NCBI GenBank assembly: GCA_003344405.1
Contig: NOWV01000059.1
Location: 1 to 64,000 of the forward strand
Reading direction: 5' to 3'
Source: Trichoplax sp. H2
Lineage: Eukaryota > Placozoa > Uniplacotomia > Trichoplacea
DNA: 64,000 bases
Under the pieces are notes generated by a model. That model did not search any database. It saw only the letters and a list, made by a program, of their open reading frames with translations, and was not told the DNA's origin. Shown here one piece after another: positions 25,501 through 40,500 of this stretch; position 1 is the first letter of the stretch, and every line of letters begins with the position of its first letter. A program made the translations under genes and the position numbers.

Positions 25501-28500
25501 ATTCCATGAGCCCCCAGAATAAATTTCTACACGACCAAAAGTTGAGTAGGTTAACCTAATATCGCCATAATAGGCTCTATGGTCACAATAACGACCATAA
25601 TAGCCATTCGGACACGTGCAATAAGATGTAGCAATACTGTCTACACAAGATGCGTTGGAAGAACAACGCAGAGTACCATCCCGACATTGGCCGTTCGAAC
25701 AGGTAAGCGACATGATAATATCTCCTCGGTAGGTACACATTCTCTGATACCTTTGTTTGCAATCGAGTAAACTTTTTTCGTCGCCTAGACATACAAATTC
25801 GTTCAAAAATACCTCTTTGTGCTCCGTATCTCTCGAACAACAGTTAATCTTTTCCGCTTTAAGAAAACCTAGTTGCCGACATGCAACATTTGCGGCGTTC
25901 ATATTAAAACGGTAGCCACAGACTGTATGCCAACTGCTTTTATGAAATATCTCCAATTGACCTGTACGATTTTCCCTCTGATAAATTAAACGTACTTCTC
26001 CTTCTCGTTCTATTTTAGGGTTTATAAACTGGGGTTACTGATATATGCAAACTTACGTTATCCAATATCTTTCCTAGAAGAAATCAGCGTATCAACCTAC
26101 CGATTTGACAGTATTCTCCTTTAAATTTTATAGTACATCGGCAGGTATATGCCACTGTTGTATGATTATAGAGGCAGGTGCCATTATTTAAGCAAGGTAA
26201 AGAATAACATGGATTTTCTATATTTGTAACATTAAGAGCATTCATAGGAAATATCAGGGAATTGTTGATTTCATTAATGAATTAAACGTGAAATTCTATT
26301 CAATTCATATGAATGGGATATGCAATAAAGCGTTAAAGTAAACCGGGTTATTAATTTTTTAAGCAGATCAATAACTACATTTTTAACGAAACGTGCGTGT
26401 ATAAATGATGCCATGCTTTGGTATAAATTTTACAAGTATTATACTATGAAAATCATAATTATTCACCTACTATTATCATGAATAAAACTAAAATGTGTCT
26501 TTCTGATAGAATCTATTACTTCATACTAACCCTGGTAGTATATTTAACAATCATTAGACAAATTATAACTGCTGTAATAGCAGTCGTAGACCGGATTCTA
26601 GTTCATACTGTAGCATCTTGTAATTATCAGTATAAATCATATGTTCCACCCCACTATTTAGGAAGGGCACGGCTGCTAAAGTTTCATAACTTTTCAAATC
26701 TTACATACCGCTGCAATGCAAACCAACGTCTGATTGATGCATACACGACTTAGAATTAAAGCTGAGCTGAGGACAATCGTTTATACTGGTTTCATTTCCA
26801 TAGCAATTTATTTCACCTGTAAGAATGGATTTCTAAAATTTAATATTTTTTGGTGACTGTTTTAATCATATCTGATTTAGCATAGTATGATAAACGTTCT
26901 ATCAGTGCTTGCGAACATACTAATGAATGGAATGACATTATAATTTATTTTGACTTTACCTATCCAAATTTTCCCGGTTATATGAGCATACTTAGAACAG
27001 CAGTCATAAGAAAATGCGGTTTTATATCCAAGCTGTTTGCAAAGAATATTTGCTGCAGATCGACTAAATGAATATCTACTGCAAACAGTACCCCATGTTC
27101 CATTTTGGTAAATCTGTACAATACCGCTAGTCGTCTGAGTGCTGTTATCATTTATTAATCTCAGTGCACCATTTACTGCATCTATTCGGGAATTTTATTA
27201 TATGAAAGTAGTTAACCTTACATGAGACCCTTTACTAATTGTATTACATTTTTTGCTATCTTTAATCAATGTACGAACGTGGCTCATAGCTATATGCCGC
27301 ACATTAAATTGTCAATTAGTACTTACGTATCTGTTGAACTTACGCTTTTCACAGTTTTCACCGTAATAGCCATCCCGGCAAATGCAGACATGACCATAAT
27401 GTGTATCTTCGCAAGATTTAAAACTTGCATTACAAGGATGACTGAGACATGAAATACCTAAAATGCGCACAGTACAGGATTACAATGTAATGAAGCTTAA
27501 CCTTTAAAATTCTGCATTACTATTTTGTATTGTAATAACTATTGTAGCTTTAGAAAAACTTATTTGGCTTCATTGCAGTACATTTTACTTAGTATCTTAT
27601 ACTTATAGCATGCGAATTAGTTATATCTTTCACAGCCATACAGTATACGAGTATAGTATCTATTTATAGTCACGTATGTAGGTATTAGTCGTAGCGAATG
27701 ATATTATAATACCTGTATCGCAATGATATCCTGTAAAGCCAGAACTGCAAATACATTTATACTTAGGGATGGTATGCGTCTTAATACATCTGCCATTTAT
27801 GCACGGATTGCTGCTGCATTTATCTAGTTCTATAAAATATGAAGGAAGTTACATATGCATTATTCGATTAATATGTAGCATAAATTGATTAGCTGGGTAC
27901 TGTAATACTTAATATGAGAGTATAATCATTTTTAATGGATTTTATTATTAGTAACGTCAAAACCTTCCATATAAAAATTGTTCGGCCATCAATTCGCTAT
28001 CGAATTTATCCTAAGCTGAAATATAGATACCAAGTCATATTGCTAATCACCTACCGTAACACTTAATAGATACAGCTTCATTATAGCGACAATTCGTTTG
28101 CCCCCAACTAGCATGATTACACGATGCAAGTTCAGTTTCATTACCAATGCAATCAAGATCGTCTAACCAATAGAATCCAAAATTGTTTAAATGCCAACCG
28201 TCAGCACCATACATATACGAACAACATTTAAAAGAACTTGCGCCGTCGTATCCAAGTTGTCTGCAGGCAACACTAGCAGCTATTAGAGAAAATTTGTCGT
28301 CACAAATTGCCCCCCAAACTTTTTTATGATAAATTTGTAATCTTCCTGAGTATTTATCCGGACCAGATACCAGCCGCAATGAATTTTCAAATTCTATATT
28401 GAATACAGTGATAACAAGTTACATTAATTTTCAAATATGGATTCTCCGCTCCATATAAGAAACTACTATAAACGTAGAAATAACACAATTATAATGGTAT

Positions 28501-31500
28501 TGTAAAACGGAGAACTCTATCTTACAGTAATCTCAATATTTCATGAAACTATTATTGCTTTTCTTTAATTCACCTATTTCGCAGCGAATACCAGAATAGG
28601 GTGGTTTACATTCACACCGATAGCCTCTAATTTCATTACTATCAGGCATGCAAATACCTGAATTTAAGCAACTAGACGGCGAGCATGGATTTTCTAAAAA
28701 ATTAAGTGTAATTAATAATAATTTTAAGAAGATCCAACCATGATATTAATCAGTTAATATAAATATAATGTAGATAAATTACTGTATCAAATTTGATGGA
28801 AATATCTGACTTAAAAGGAGATTACGAAAATACTTAAAGAAGATATATATACCGACATTAATATCAGGTAACGTAATTGATGATTGCAAATATTACAAAA
28901 CCAATTAATAAAATCTGATAATGAATTACTGTTCCGGTATCTGTAAATATTCGACAATGATTACCGCTGCAGCGAATACCAATGTTGTCTATAGAGGTAC
29001 ATGAATTTGTTACAGTACTTTTCTGAAGGCATTTATGAATGGTAGTTTCATTCGTAGAACAATTTAAATCACCTGTTAAAAATTAATAGACATTACGTAA
29101 GGCATATTTGTTTATTACAAAGTGAGCGAGAAAAAATTGGCATTCGTATGTGTGTTACAGTACTGTAGCCTATTAATAAAGATATTACCGTCATTTAAAT
29201 ATGTATATTACAACTTTACATGATATACCACTTACGAAGCCATTTTGTGGATGTCACATGGCCATATCTAGAGCAGCACTGGGTTAAATTTACTGATACA
29301 AAACCTAGTTGTCTGCAGATAACTCTAGCTGTAGCTACGTTAAATGCAAAATCATCGCAAATTGTCATCCATTCGCCTTTATGAAAAATTTGTACGATAC
29401 CCTCCATACTTGCATTAGAGATTGTGTTAATCAATTTTATTTCTCCTTCGCTAGCATCTATATAAGAAAATGCGATAATTTTTAATTGCATAGAAGATTT
29501 AATATAATTAAAAGCACAGGTGGAAATTATATGATACTATTCGGGATTTAGTATTTGCTAAAGCTAAGAAATACTGCACTTATTGAACAATTTTTCCCGT
29601 ATAATCCTTTTGGACATAAGCAAGTGTAGCCATTGAATTCGTTTTGACATGTTGCGTCAGCGGGACAAAAATTGGTAGCGCAATAATTAACTAGTAGTAA
29701 TAGAGTTATAGATCATAAGAGAATGAATTGTGTAACCTCTTGTCTAATTTGCTGGTCACAGGTATCCGATTTGTAATTAAATTACATATAGTTACGAAGG
29801 AAACTTTCACGCGTATACTTACAGGTGTCACAGTTGTAACCAATGTAATTTGTAGAGGAACAATTACATTTGTAATTTGGCATTGCTCCAACATAAATAC
29901 ATTTGCCATGCTTGCAAGGGTTTAAAGAATTACAAGTGTAGGGTAATCCTAGCAAAAGCAATGACGACAGCTACGTTTTAATTCGGTATTAGCTTTAGTG
30001 TATGAAATAATATTTAGCAGATATCTCTATTATTAATTTTCGGCCAAGAATTAATCGCGTTGGTTTGGTACCCAATATTTTCAAATTCATGCTCCAAACA
30101 GATTGTTAAAAACTTGACTACTGTAATTAATAGCGTATCGAAAAAATGCAGCAGACTTTAATAATTGGAGAATTAATTTAATAGTCCTAAAATAAGTCCT
30201 GTCAGTAGATTGGCCACAGTCTCATATCGTATTCTTCTCATAATCTAAAAGGGCAACAGAGTATGCTTAAGTGTAGCACTAATTAATGAACTGAATCTTT
30301 GGATCTTAGTAGCGCTAATACTCGTAGTACTGTATTAGAAATTACAGATAAATTGGTAAGCTCCTTAAAACAGAAGATCATAAAACGTTTTGGTCATGTA
30401 CGCGTATTACGGTACATGCAAGTTTAGGTAATTGTATGGATATAAAACAATATTAGTAAAATTTGAATTATAGTTGTAGAAGTAGATCTAGATTTTAAAT
30501 GGTAGATTTATCATATGCCGTATTAACTGCCATTATATGGTACATTACTAGTTGAAATAATCTGGGTTTTACATTACCAATAGACCACTCTCTTAAGAAA
30601 ATTTAAGGGTTTAATTGGTATTTTTCAAAAATCTTTCTGAAAAAGTTACCTTCACATTGTATTGAAACTGCCTCCGTTACTCCACAGTTATTCATTCCCC
30701 AACCAGCATGATGACAATCCGATAATTTTTTGACTTTGCTACTACATTTAACGTTATCTAACCAATACACCCCATAAAAATTAATTTGGCGATATCTTCG
30801 TTGAGATTTCGTTATTACGTTTGAACAACAGAAATATGACAACGCTTTTCCGTAACCAAGTTGATTACAAGCTACATTTGCTTCCACCATGGAAAAATTA
30901 TCATCGCAAACTCCTCCCCATTGGCGATTATGAAAAATTTCTAATCGGCCATCGTATGGACTAATACCGTCTTGTAAGCGTAATGAACTTTCCATGCCTA
31001 AAACATACCAGAAATCGTTATTAGCTAAAACATCATTAACTTTTTTTTATGAAAGAAACAGCGAAAAATAAGTATAGTTATCACATAGATTAACCGCTGA
31101 CATTACTTTATATTATTACCGAATTCACAAAACTGCCCAGAAAATTGATGAGGGCATTTGCATCTGAAGCCAATAATATCGCTATCATCTGGAATACATT
31201 GCCCACCATGCAAGCATTGCATCTTATTAAGCTGGCATGGGGAATCTAGTACGTAAAAATATGAATGCTTTTAAATATGGGTGATTAGATGATAATTTCA
31301 ACACTCATGTTAATCGGTATATGATCACAAATCTTCAAGATTCAGTTGAATATTTACGCATAGTGCTAATTGCATAACCTACGCGTATACATGAGTTCCT
31401 AAATAACGCTGAGATAATAAACTCAATTTAATTATCAAAATTTTATATTTGCTGAATAGATATTGCTGTCTCATAACAAATGTACTAAATGAAATTGGGC

Positions 31501-34500
31501 CTTTAGATTTGACATCGCATATTTATGGCGTCATAGTATTACAAGCTTATTAATAATAATATTCGCATAAGTAACAGCTCTTAATACCATAGCTTATCTC
31601 GGTGTTACAAAATAGTGCCTGTCGAGATATTGCGACTAATACATCAAAGCTAAAATATTAAAGGGTACAGTAATAAGTATTACACGCAATTACAGCTTCT
31701 AAACAATCTTTGCTTTTAAAATATTCCAGCAGTCTACTGATTGTTACGTTTAATCCTAAAACAGCTATTTATATAACAATATTATAGAATTTAAAATCAG
31801 CATTACTAAGGGTAATTTCTTGCGTCAATACCCAAGAAAATAGTTAGGGTATAAGTATCGAGTCGTTAAGATGTCACTGGTGCAGATGATAAACACACGG
31901 AAAACTACTTTTATGTAAATGTTCATAGCTACTCTGCAATTAACCTGCTATCATATACGCATATAGTGGTGGTAACGATTAAAGTGTATAGTAGGTCCCA
32001 ACCCGGACCCATTATATACTTTAATATGTTAATCACTTGAATAAATAAGCTTTTCCTAGGTATAAAATAAACTAGAATAGATAAGATTTCATCCAATATT
32101 CGTGACATCTTAGAGAACCATAGATTCTATAACTTACGCTACTTTTGATTTGATTCATGTAAACCAAAGGATATCAATCAGATTGAAAAATGATAAAATC
32201 ATTAAAGAAAATTTCAGCTGTATGAGAAATTCCATTTATACCTGAACAATTAAGGGTAACTACTGAATATCGATGGCTATAAACATTCCAGAATATTTTT
32301 GCGTTAGGACAGTCTAATAGTGATGTTNNNNNNNNNNNNNNNNNNNNCTCTGCAATTAACCTGCTATCATATACGCATATAATGGTGGTAACGATTAAAG
32401 TGTATAGTAGGTCCCAACCCGGACCCATTATATACTTTAATATGTTAATCACTTGAATAAATAAGCTTTTCCTAGGTATAAAATAAACTAGAATAAATGA
32501 TAAAATCATTAAAGAAAATTTCAGCTGTATGAGAAATTCCATTTATACCTGAACAATTAAGGGTAACTACTGAATATCGATGGCTATAAACATTCCAGAG
32601 TATTTTTGCGTTAGGACAGTCTAATAGTGATGTTTCTCCACCGCTACAATTAAAACTCAAGTATAGAATTCTACTACCACGATAGATTGTTATATTTCGC
32701 ATACAATTCACACAGCCAATTGTACGAAATCCTAGTCTGCGACAGGCAACTAGGCCACTTAAAAGGGTAAAGGATTTCTCAGATCTGGATTTCAATATAG
32801 CGGCCCAAGTGCCATTGTTATATATTTGTAGTATCCCAGATGATATGCGCGTATTATTTTTCATATCAATAATGCGTAAATCGCCATTCTTTAAATTCCC
32901 TATGTTGGAAAGAGTATTCAGATTTAGTTATATTACTATTTCTCCAATAATATCAACGAAAAAACATAATGTTTGAAATACCGGTACAAGAAACAATAAC
33001 TATAAACACAAGTTTCTTCAAATCGCAAATTAGAAATATATCGGATTCTAATCCTTGAGAAGATTTCCCTAAAAATAGTCATATACGCACGCAATGACTT
33101 TGTAATTATTTCACAAATTATGGTAGTTACCTCCTTGATCACACTTAGCTCCGTAATAACCAGAAGGACATAAACAGGCATAGCTACTAAAGTCGTTTAC
33201 ACAAGTTGCATTCGATATACATCGACTGTTGAAGCAATAATCGACTATATTATAAAAGAAGGGAATAATACAACGTGAGTTTCAAATAAGCGATATTATT
33301 GTTCTAACAACGATCTCAGTGAAACTTTTAAAGTACTAGCAATTAAATTTGATTCTTGCAATCTTACTTTGATCACATACAGGTCCTCTAAAGCCGTCGT
33401 GACATCGACAATAATATTTCTTACTTGCGTTATTAGAAGGAATACAATTACCATTACGGCATAAGCCTGGTTGACAAGGATTATCTGTTATATTAAAGAT
33501 TTAATTTAAATAGATTATAAAAGAACATACCATACCCGTACTCCTTAGGGCAAAAAATCTCACTACTCTACTAGAAGTTGACTAAGATTAATTTTCTCAG
33601 AATATACAAACCAGTACAAAATATTCCAACAGCTTTATTTCTGGCACATTTAAAATTTATCATCGACCCCCACCCACAAATCATTAGTGATTTTTCATAA
33701 CCACGACAGTACAGATCTTTCAAATAATATGCTCCAATGTAGGATCTGCCGTAATACGAACAGCATGATAGGTTCACAGATCTCTGAAAGCCTAACTGAA
33801 GGCATGCAACATCGGCTTCAACTTTTCCGAAGAGTGTATCACATATTGCCCCCCATTTCGCGTTATAGTAAATTTCTACCCTTCCATAGTTGCTACCGCC
33901 ATGGGTTAAACGAATTCGTTTACCGACACCTACAATTTTGATTAAAAAAACTTATAGTGTTACATTTATCTTTAACTAAATGAGCTATAATAATTTTTTA
34001 AAGATTTTCTTTCATCAATGATGTCTATAAATTGCAACGTACTTGTTTCACAATGTCTTCCTGTTTCTAATTCTCCACAAATACATTCGTACCCTTGCTT
34101 CTTTTTTAAACATGTGGCACCATTTTGACATGGATTAGAAGAGCATGTGTCAACTAGGAAAGCGACAAAGATGTATGAGCTTCTTGTTGAATCTTTCTGA
34201 TATTAGATATAAATCTTATTTAAAACTATCTTCAGAAATTTCAATTAGAACTAGCTTGATTCATAATCTGTAGTGTAGTTCATCATGATGTTTCAGTAAT
34301 ACTGTATATCGAAAAATTTAACAACGCATCCCCTGGTACACTATTTGCGTATACATACCAGAACAAGTTACACTAACATCCAAAGTTGATTGACTTAAAG
34401 ATGTACAGTCTTGCGTTGAATTCAGCTTAGATATCATGCATTCACTAATATTAGTTTCTGGGCCACGACAATGAATTAGGTATGCTGTTACATTTGCTAT

Positions 34501-37500
34501 AGTGGCGCCAATGCCAAAATAGTTATTGGCATATTGCTTTTTGAACCCCAAATGCATTGTTTTGCAAATAATATTTGCAACGGAGGTACTGGAGTACGTT
34601 GAGCAAATAGAATTCCACTGATTGTTAAGATAAATTTGGGCGAATCCTTCGGCATGATTCCTTCCATGAAATAGCCATACCGTGCCATTTGTAAGCTCTT
34701 GTACATAATTAAAAGAAATGAAAAATGCAAATACTGTATGTTGTATGAATAGAAACGCTCATAGATACGGTTTCCCTATCCATATGGTATATTCTCTATA
34801 TACGAGTATACCGTAACTAATACATAAGCATAGATCTACGCTAAAAATACTGCAGAATGATTGAATTTCTAGAAATATAGTACTTCAGTTTAAATACGGT
34901 ATATTAAATCATATGACGATATTAGTACCATTACAGTACCATAATAATCTTGACAAAGAGTGCCAGTATAATTTGGAGGACACAGACATTTATAGCCATA
35001 AAACATATTCGCACATGTTGCTCCGTTGCTGCAAGGATTAGAAGCACATTCATTCCTTTCTATAAATTGCAAATATACTATACGGTTACAATCAGGTTTA
35101 ACGCTATAATTAAAGTTGTATTACTTAAAATAATTGTCACTAATGACCTAATTTCCTAATAATTGTCATAGCATCGAAGCAATTCTAATTTTAATAAATG
35201 AATGATTTATAATTCACTAAATTACAGCAAAATTCCTAATTTTACCTTACCTAAGCAAGTAATAAATAGACATTTACGTCCATTTGTACTATTCGATATA
35301 TCTGCTCTTGTGCTATTACACTGCAATATCGAAGTTTCGAAGCCTGAACATGACAAGTGAGTTATTGGAGATAGTTGTATATTGATTTTAGTTATACGAT
35401 GCCATGAAAATCTAACATAGCCAGCAAACCCCAGTTGCTGGCAAACGACTCGTGCTGATTTTATAACAGACAATGAGACCAATGGGCAATAATATCGCCA
35501 CTGACCACCAGTAAAAAATTTAACATATCCTTTTGCTGTAGCGTTAGAAATCGAACTACTTAAAATAACATTACCAAAACTGCTCGGATCTACATCGTAA
35601 AATTTATTAAATTGAATCAAAATCTTGCAAATACCAAAGTTCAATTCTTTTTTATTAGCAATAGTATTAAAATTACCGTGCTCGCAATTTTTTCCGTAAT
35701 ACTCTGGCCTGCAATGGCATCTATATTCAAACCCGACAACTTCGCAAGTTCCATTATTTAAGCATGGTAAATTCTGGCAGTGATTAAAAAATTGGCAGCG
35801 ATTTCCAAAGTAACCTGGGAAGCACTGGCACTCTGGCTTTTGAAAATTAATATTGCCGATTTTTATGGATGACTTTATACATGTTCCATTTGCACAGGCC
35901 TTGTGACAAATATTATCTAAAGAATAAAATTAAAAACATCACTGTAATCACTTTTTATTTTTCAACTTGAGCCTAGTTAGATTAATTCAATGGATGCCAG
36001 TTAATTTTACCTCTCGAAGGGTAACAAATTACTATCTGACAACAACGCGATAGGTAGATGATAGAAGTATGCTTATAATAATCTCACTACCCTATGGAAA
36101 CTCGATCTGATATATAATTTATGCAGTATCGCTTTGCAATCATACCGCAGCAATAAATACTTCTGAAATAGTTAGGATGAGCAGAAGACGAATAAATTTA
36201 CAGCGGCGATTTTTGAATTAAGTAATAGTAATCCTCTCATATTATTAGGCTCTATTTGTGACAAGTAAATAAACCCTACTGAAAGTACATAAACTACACA
36301 GTAGTGAATTACGTAGTTACCTACATGAACTCACATCGCTAAAAAATAAATATATAGATTACTTCTTCATCTCATAAATGAATACAGTAGGTGTATTTAG
36401 TAACATGCATAGATAGATAGCATTAGTAATAAACTAATTTTACAGTTTATACTTGATTTTCAGTATTATTAATTACATTACATTTCGCTCAGCGAAAATT
36501 TTTAAAGTGTAATTGTAAAATCACACCTTGACAATTTATTTTTAGTAGAAATCGGCTATCTACAGATTTGCTTGCTCCATATTTTACTTGGCAGTCGGCT
36601 AACTTGCTTTCATTTCCCAAGCAATGCAATCCATTAACCCATATTTTCATGTTACAATTAGTTGGACAACATGAATACCAAGTAACAAATTTGTAGCCTA
36701 GTTGTCTGCATATAACGGTAGCTTCGGGCAAATTGGTTGTATTGGCATAGATGCCACCCCAAAATCCATGGTGATAAATCTCCACTGTTTTAAAGTTAGA
36801 ACCTGCATTCTCATCTTTCAATCGAATAGCTCCTTCGGCTGGTTCAACTTTAATTATAATAGACATATAAGCATATGATGTATTTAAAACTAGTATTAAA
36901 TATTTATTTTACAGTAAGTTGTAAGCTAGCAATGGTGAGCTATAGCTAAGCACGCGACGAAAATACAGAGTAACAAGATAGAAAGTTAAAAGGAATTTAT
37001 AAATCTATCCCAGATTGCATTCTGTTTAAATATCAAATTTACGCAATCTTTAAACTAGATTTAGCTTTCAACAATCACACTATTAGTGTAAAAGAATTAA
37101 ATTTAGTTTTACAGGGATTATGTGGTACAGTTTCACAACAAACGTATAAGATCATATACAGAAAGAGATGCGTTTAAATGAAAGCAAACCCAGATACTGC
37201 TTACAGGTTAAAGTTTAACTTTACCTATTTTAACTTCACATAATTTCCCTGTATAATCCTGTGCACAAACACAAGTTACACCGCGCACATCTTTTCGACA
37301 TTTGCGATTTGTCAAGCTGCAGATACGTTGATCTGATTCTTTGCAGTTTATGTCCCCTATTTAAGATAAAAACAGTTGTTTAGTCTCTCATGATAAGTTA
37401 TACTACTGTAGAAATTAAAGCTATAAAGCTTTATTAAATTATATGTTAGTAAGTTGCATTTTTTTGTGTCCTACTACGATCGCAAATAATATTCAGTGTG

Positions 37501-40500
37501 TCTGATGGTAAGCATGAAGAAACGTCTCCAAAATCTCTTGTATTACATTGACCAATGGACATAGATTTCTGAAAACAGCGGTAAACAAGTAAAATTGGCG
37601 ATATGTCGAAATTTGGGGAAGAGTGAAACGATGTGATAGCTCCTCTGTAACCAAGCTGCATGCATATCACATTGGAAATAAAGAATTTATCCAGATGAAA
37701 TTTTGTTTCTAAACAGATCGAGCCCCAAGTATTATTAAAATAAACCAGAGGGATGCCATGATATATTCCTGATAACTGAATTTCTCCAGTTTTAACGGGA
37801 CCTAAGCATAGATTTAATTTAGAAACGTTAACTTAAGCAGCAACACTATGAAATTTATTTTAAATGACGTAGTATAAAGCCTCCAACAGAATGTCGATTG
37901 CATCTTTTCTTACAGCTACGCAAATATTTGTTTGAGCTAATAATTCTTATACATTAAGTAGGTTAATGCACTTATTACCATGCTGGCAATTATTGCCGTA
38001 GTATAAAGGAGGGCATATGCACGAATAGGCATAATTACTTAATACGCAAGTAGCATTGTTTGGACATGGGTTCGATAAGCATCCTGCCCAAGTTACTTCT
38101 GTTAAAAAGGAAATAACGATTAATATTAAATTTACCATTGCATGACGCTATTCTAGATTACAATTGTCCGAGTATTAATCTAAACTAAATTAATTACATC
38201 ATGATCTGCTTAGATCTGGTATTAAAGAAAGAGTTACCACCTGTATCGCAATTTCGTCCAGTATAAGAATTTCTGCAAGAGCAAACATAATCCGTTGATT
38301 CATTTCTAACTGAGCATATCCCATTGTATAAGCAAGGATTGGAAGCACAAGGATTCTTTACTAATAAAATTAGGATAGTCTTGTAAATTATCCTATGACG
38401 GATATTGTCATTTATAAGTAAAAAAGTACAACGCCACAAAACGGTTGAACAGTTTAAATTTTATAGCAATAAATAATCTAATTTACTTTTCGAATCTTCA
38501 AATTACAATTTAATAAATGCAATTATCTGTAGTCTAGCTTATTTGATTTAAATTGTAAGCTATACTATATAATGAGGCAAAATCTGCATTATCTATCTCT
38601 AAATCATATTTACTGATCGAACACTCTGCTCGTGATACTTCGCATACTTGTATAATACTTTAACTTGGTAACTGACCATACACTCGCCTAAAGTAGTTTG
38701 TTTTCTTTATATTATCGGCATTGTCATTTGCAAAGAAACTTCAACGTGCAAAATTACAATTATAGCTAGAGTAAAGAGCACGCCTTTCGATCCTTAGATA
38801 CCTGTATTACGAAAATCTATGCATTATCATTTATAAATGTGCCTAAGTAGTAAAAGGTCCCTTTAATACTTCTTTTAGAATACAATCCCTATCAATTACT
38901 GAAGATCGTATCTTCAAGAACATCGTTTGTAGGAGACCAATTTTCTCAACGGTCCAGTGACATAAGTAATTTACGATTTTATTTTTTCTGTTATAAGTAA
39001 ATTTATTTATTCTATAAAGTAGTGAGTTCTGAAGTATTGTATTCAGAAGATTTTTCAGATATCTAGTTATTTTGTTAACATTCATTTACGATATAAAGGA
39101 CTGAATTATGCAATTACTATCGTATTATATATCTTCACAAATTAATGTATAATTAAAATTGCACAATCCCTTTCCATTTGATATGTAATCTTACAATGAC
39201 TAGTATCTAGTATAGTCGTGAACAGTCTAAATCTACTCATTGCCTGAAAGAGATAGGCAGGATAAAAATTAAATCATTATTCTATAAATTTTGTTTATCA
39301 AACCTAGTCTAGAAACTACTTTCCTGTAATACTTTCAGATTTACTAGAACAGTCGCTCTTAGTAAACCAAGAAATTAAAAAAAATTTTCTATGTCATTTA
39401 CCTTCAATTTCGCAAGCTTTACCCGTCCATCGACTCTTACAAAGGCAATTAAAGCCATTTTTATTATTACTAACCGTGCAAATACCATTTACACAAGGGT
39501 TACTTGCACAGGGTTGGAAGCAGCGAGAAACTACGACCATGAAATAAAATACGAAGCTTTAGCAATCTGCCAGTGTATTAAATATCTCACGAAAAAAATA
39601 GATATGTCGAACTTCTAAATTTAACACTATCTTCAAGATTAAGATAAGTTTTTAAGAAATTGTGATTATTGCATATACGAATATAATTATACGTGACGGT
39701 AGGATCGGACAGCTAGAATATTAATATTTTAAAGAATCGTATCTATTATGAAAGATTCTTAGCTGATTAACCTAGAATTTAAATTTGTACTAAAGGTTTT
39801 AAATTAGTATTAATTAAGTTATCAGCGGCTACTGTAGTTATTATTAATTGTACAAAATCGTTTGCTTTTGATCTATTATTTAAACCAAATAATATTTGAT
39901 TAAGGACTTCCGACAAAATCCCTGATTTAATAATAGGGGTGTGATCAATTGCAGGTAAGTAACATGCCGAATTCGCAAAAACTGCTTTCATGCGAAAATC
40001 GATAATTATAATCAGTATTAAAAGGGGTACTGTACTTTATAAACGACTACAATTATTTGCTACTACTCTTTACTGCTATGATGTACCAGATATATTGCAG
40101 TATGTTCAGCCTTATAGTTGCACTCAACAAGTAACTTCTATTCCATAAGTACAAAACCCAATTAATTACTGATCATATCTGAGTTGCTGCAGCCATTACG
40201 GTACTTAGTGCTCTTCAGCTATGATCATATTAATTCGTGATAGCTGCATCCCTCTATTTCCTAAAAACAACATTGTGGATGTGTCTGATTATTAAATCTA
40301 GTTTAGGTAGGACTTTAAACTCTTCTTTCTGTGTACCCGTAGACAATATCATTTGCCAGCAATAAGATTTGAATAAGTATAGAAACAGCCACGGTGAAAG
40401 TATAGTAATTTACCATTGTGACATTCAGAATTGATCGTGGTTTCATTGCATTGGCATAAATAAGATGATACAAGCTTGTTTAGTAGAGTATCACGAAAGC

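Noticed and set aside
25583-25840. ORFs overlapping the fused SRCR exon in other frames
   Set aside because: Shadows of the confirmed SRCR-EGF-SRCR reading frame.
38843-39085. 80-residue minus-strand ORF inside an intron of the SRCR gene
   Set aside because: Lys/Asn/Ile-rich as expected by chance, no cysteine pattern, and no acceptor/donor pair keeping phase 1.
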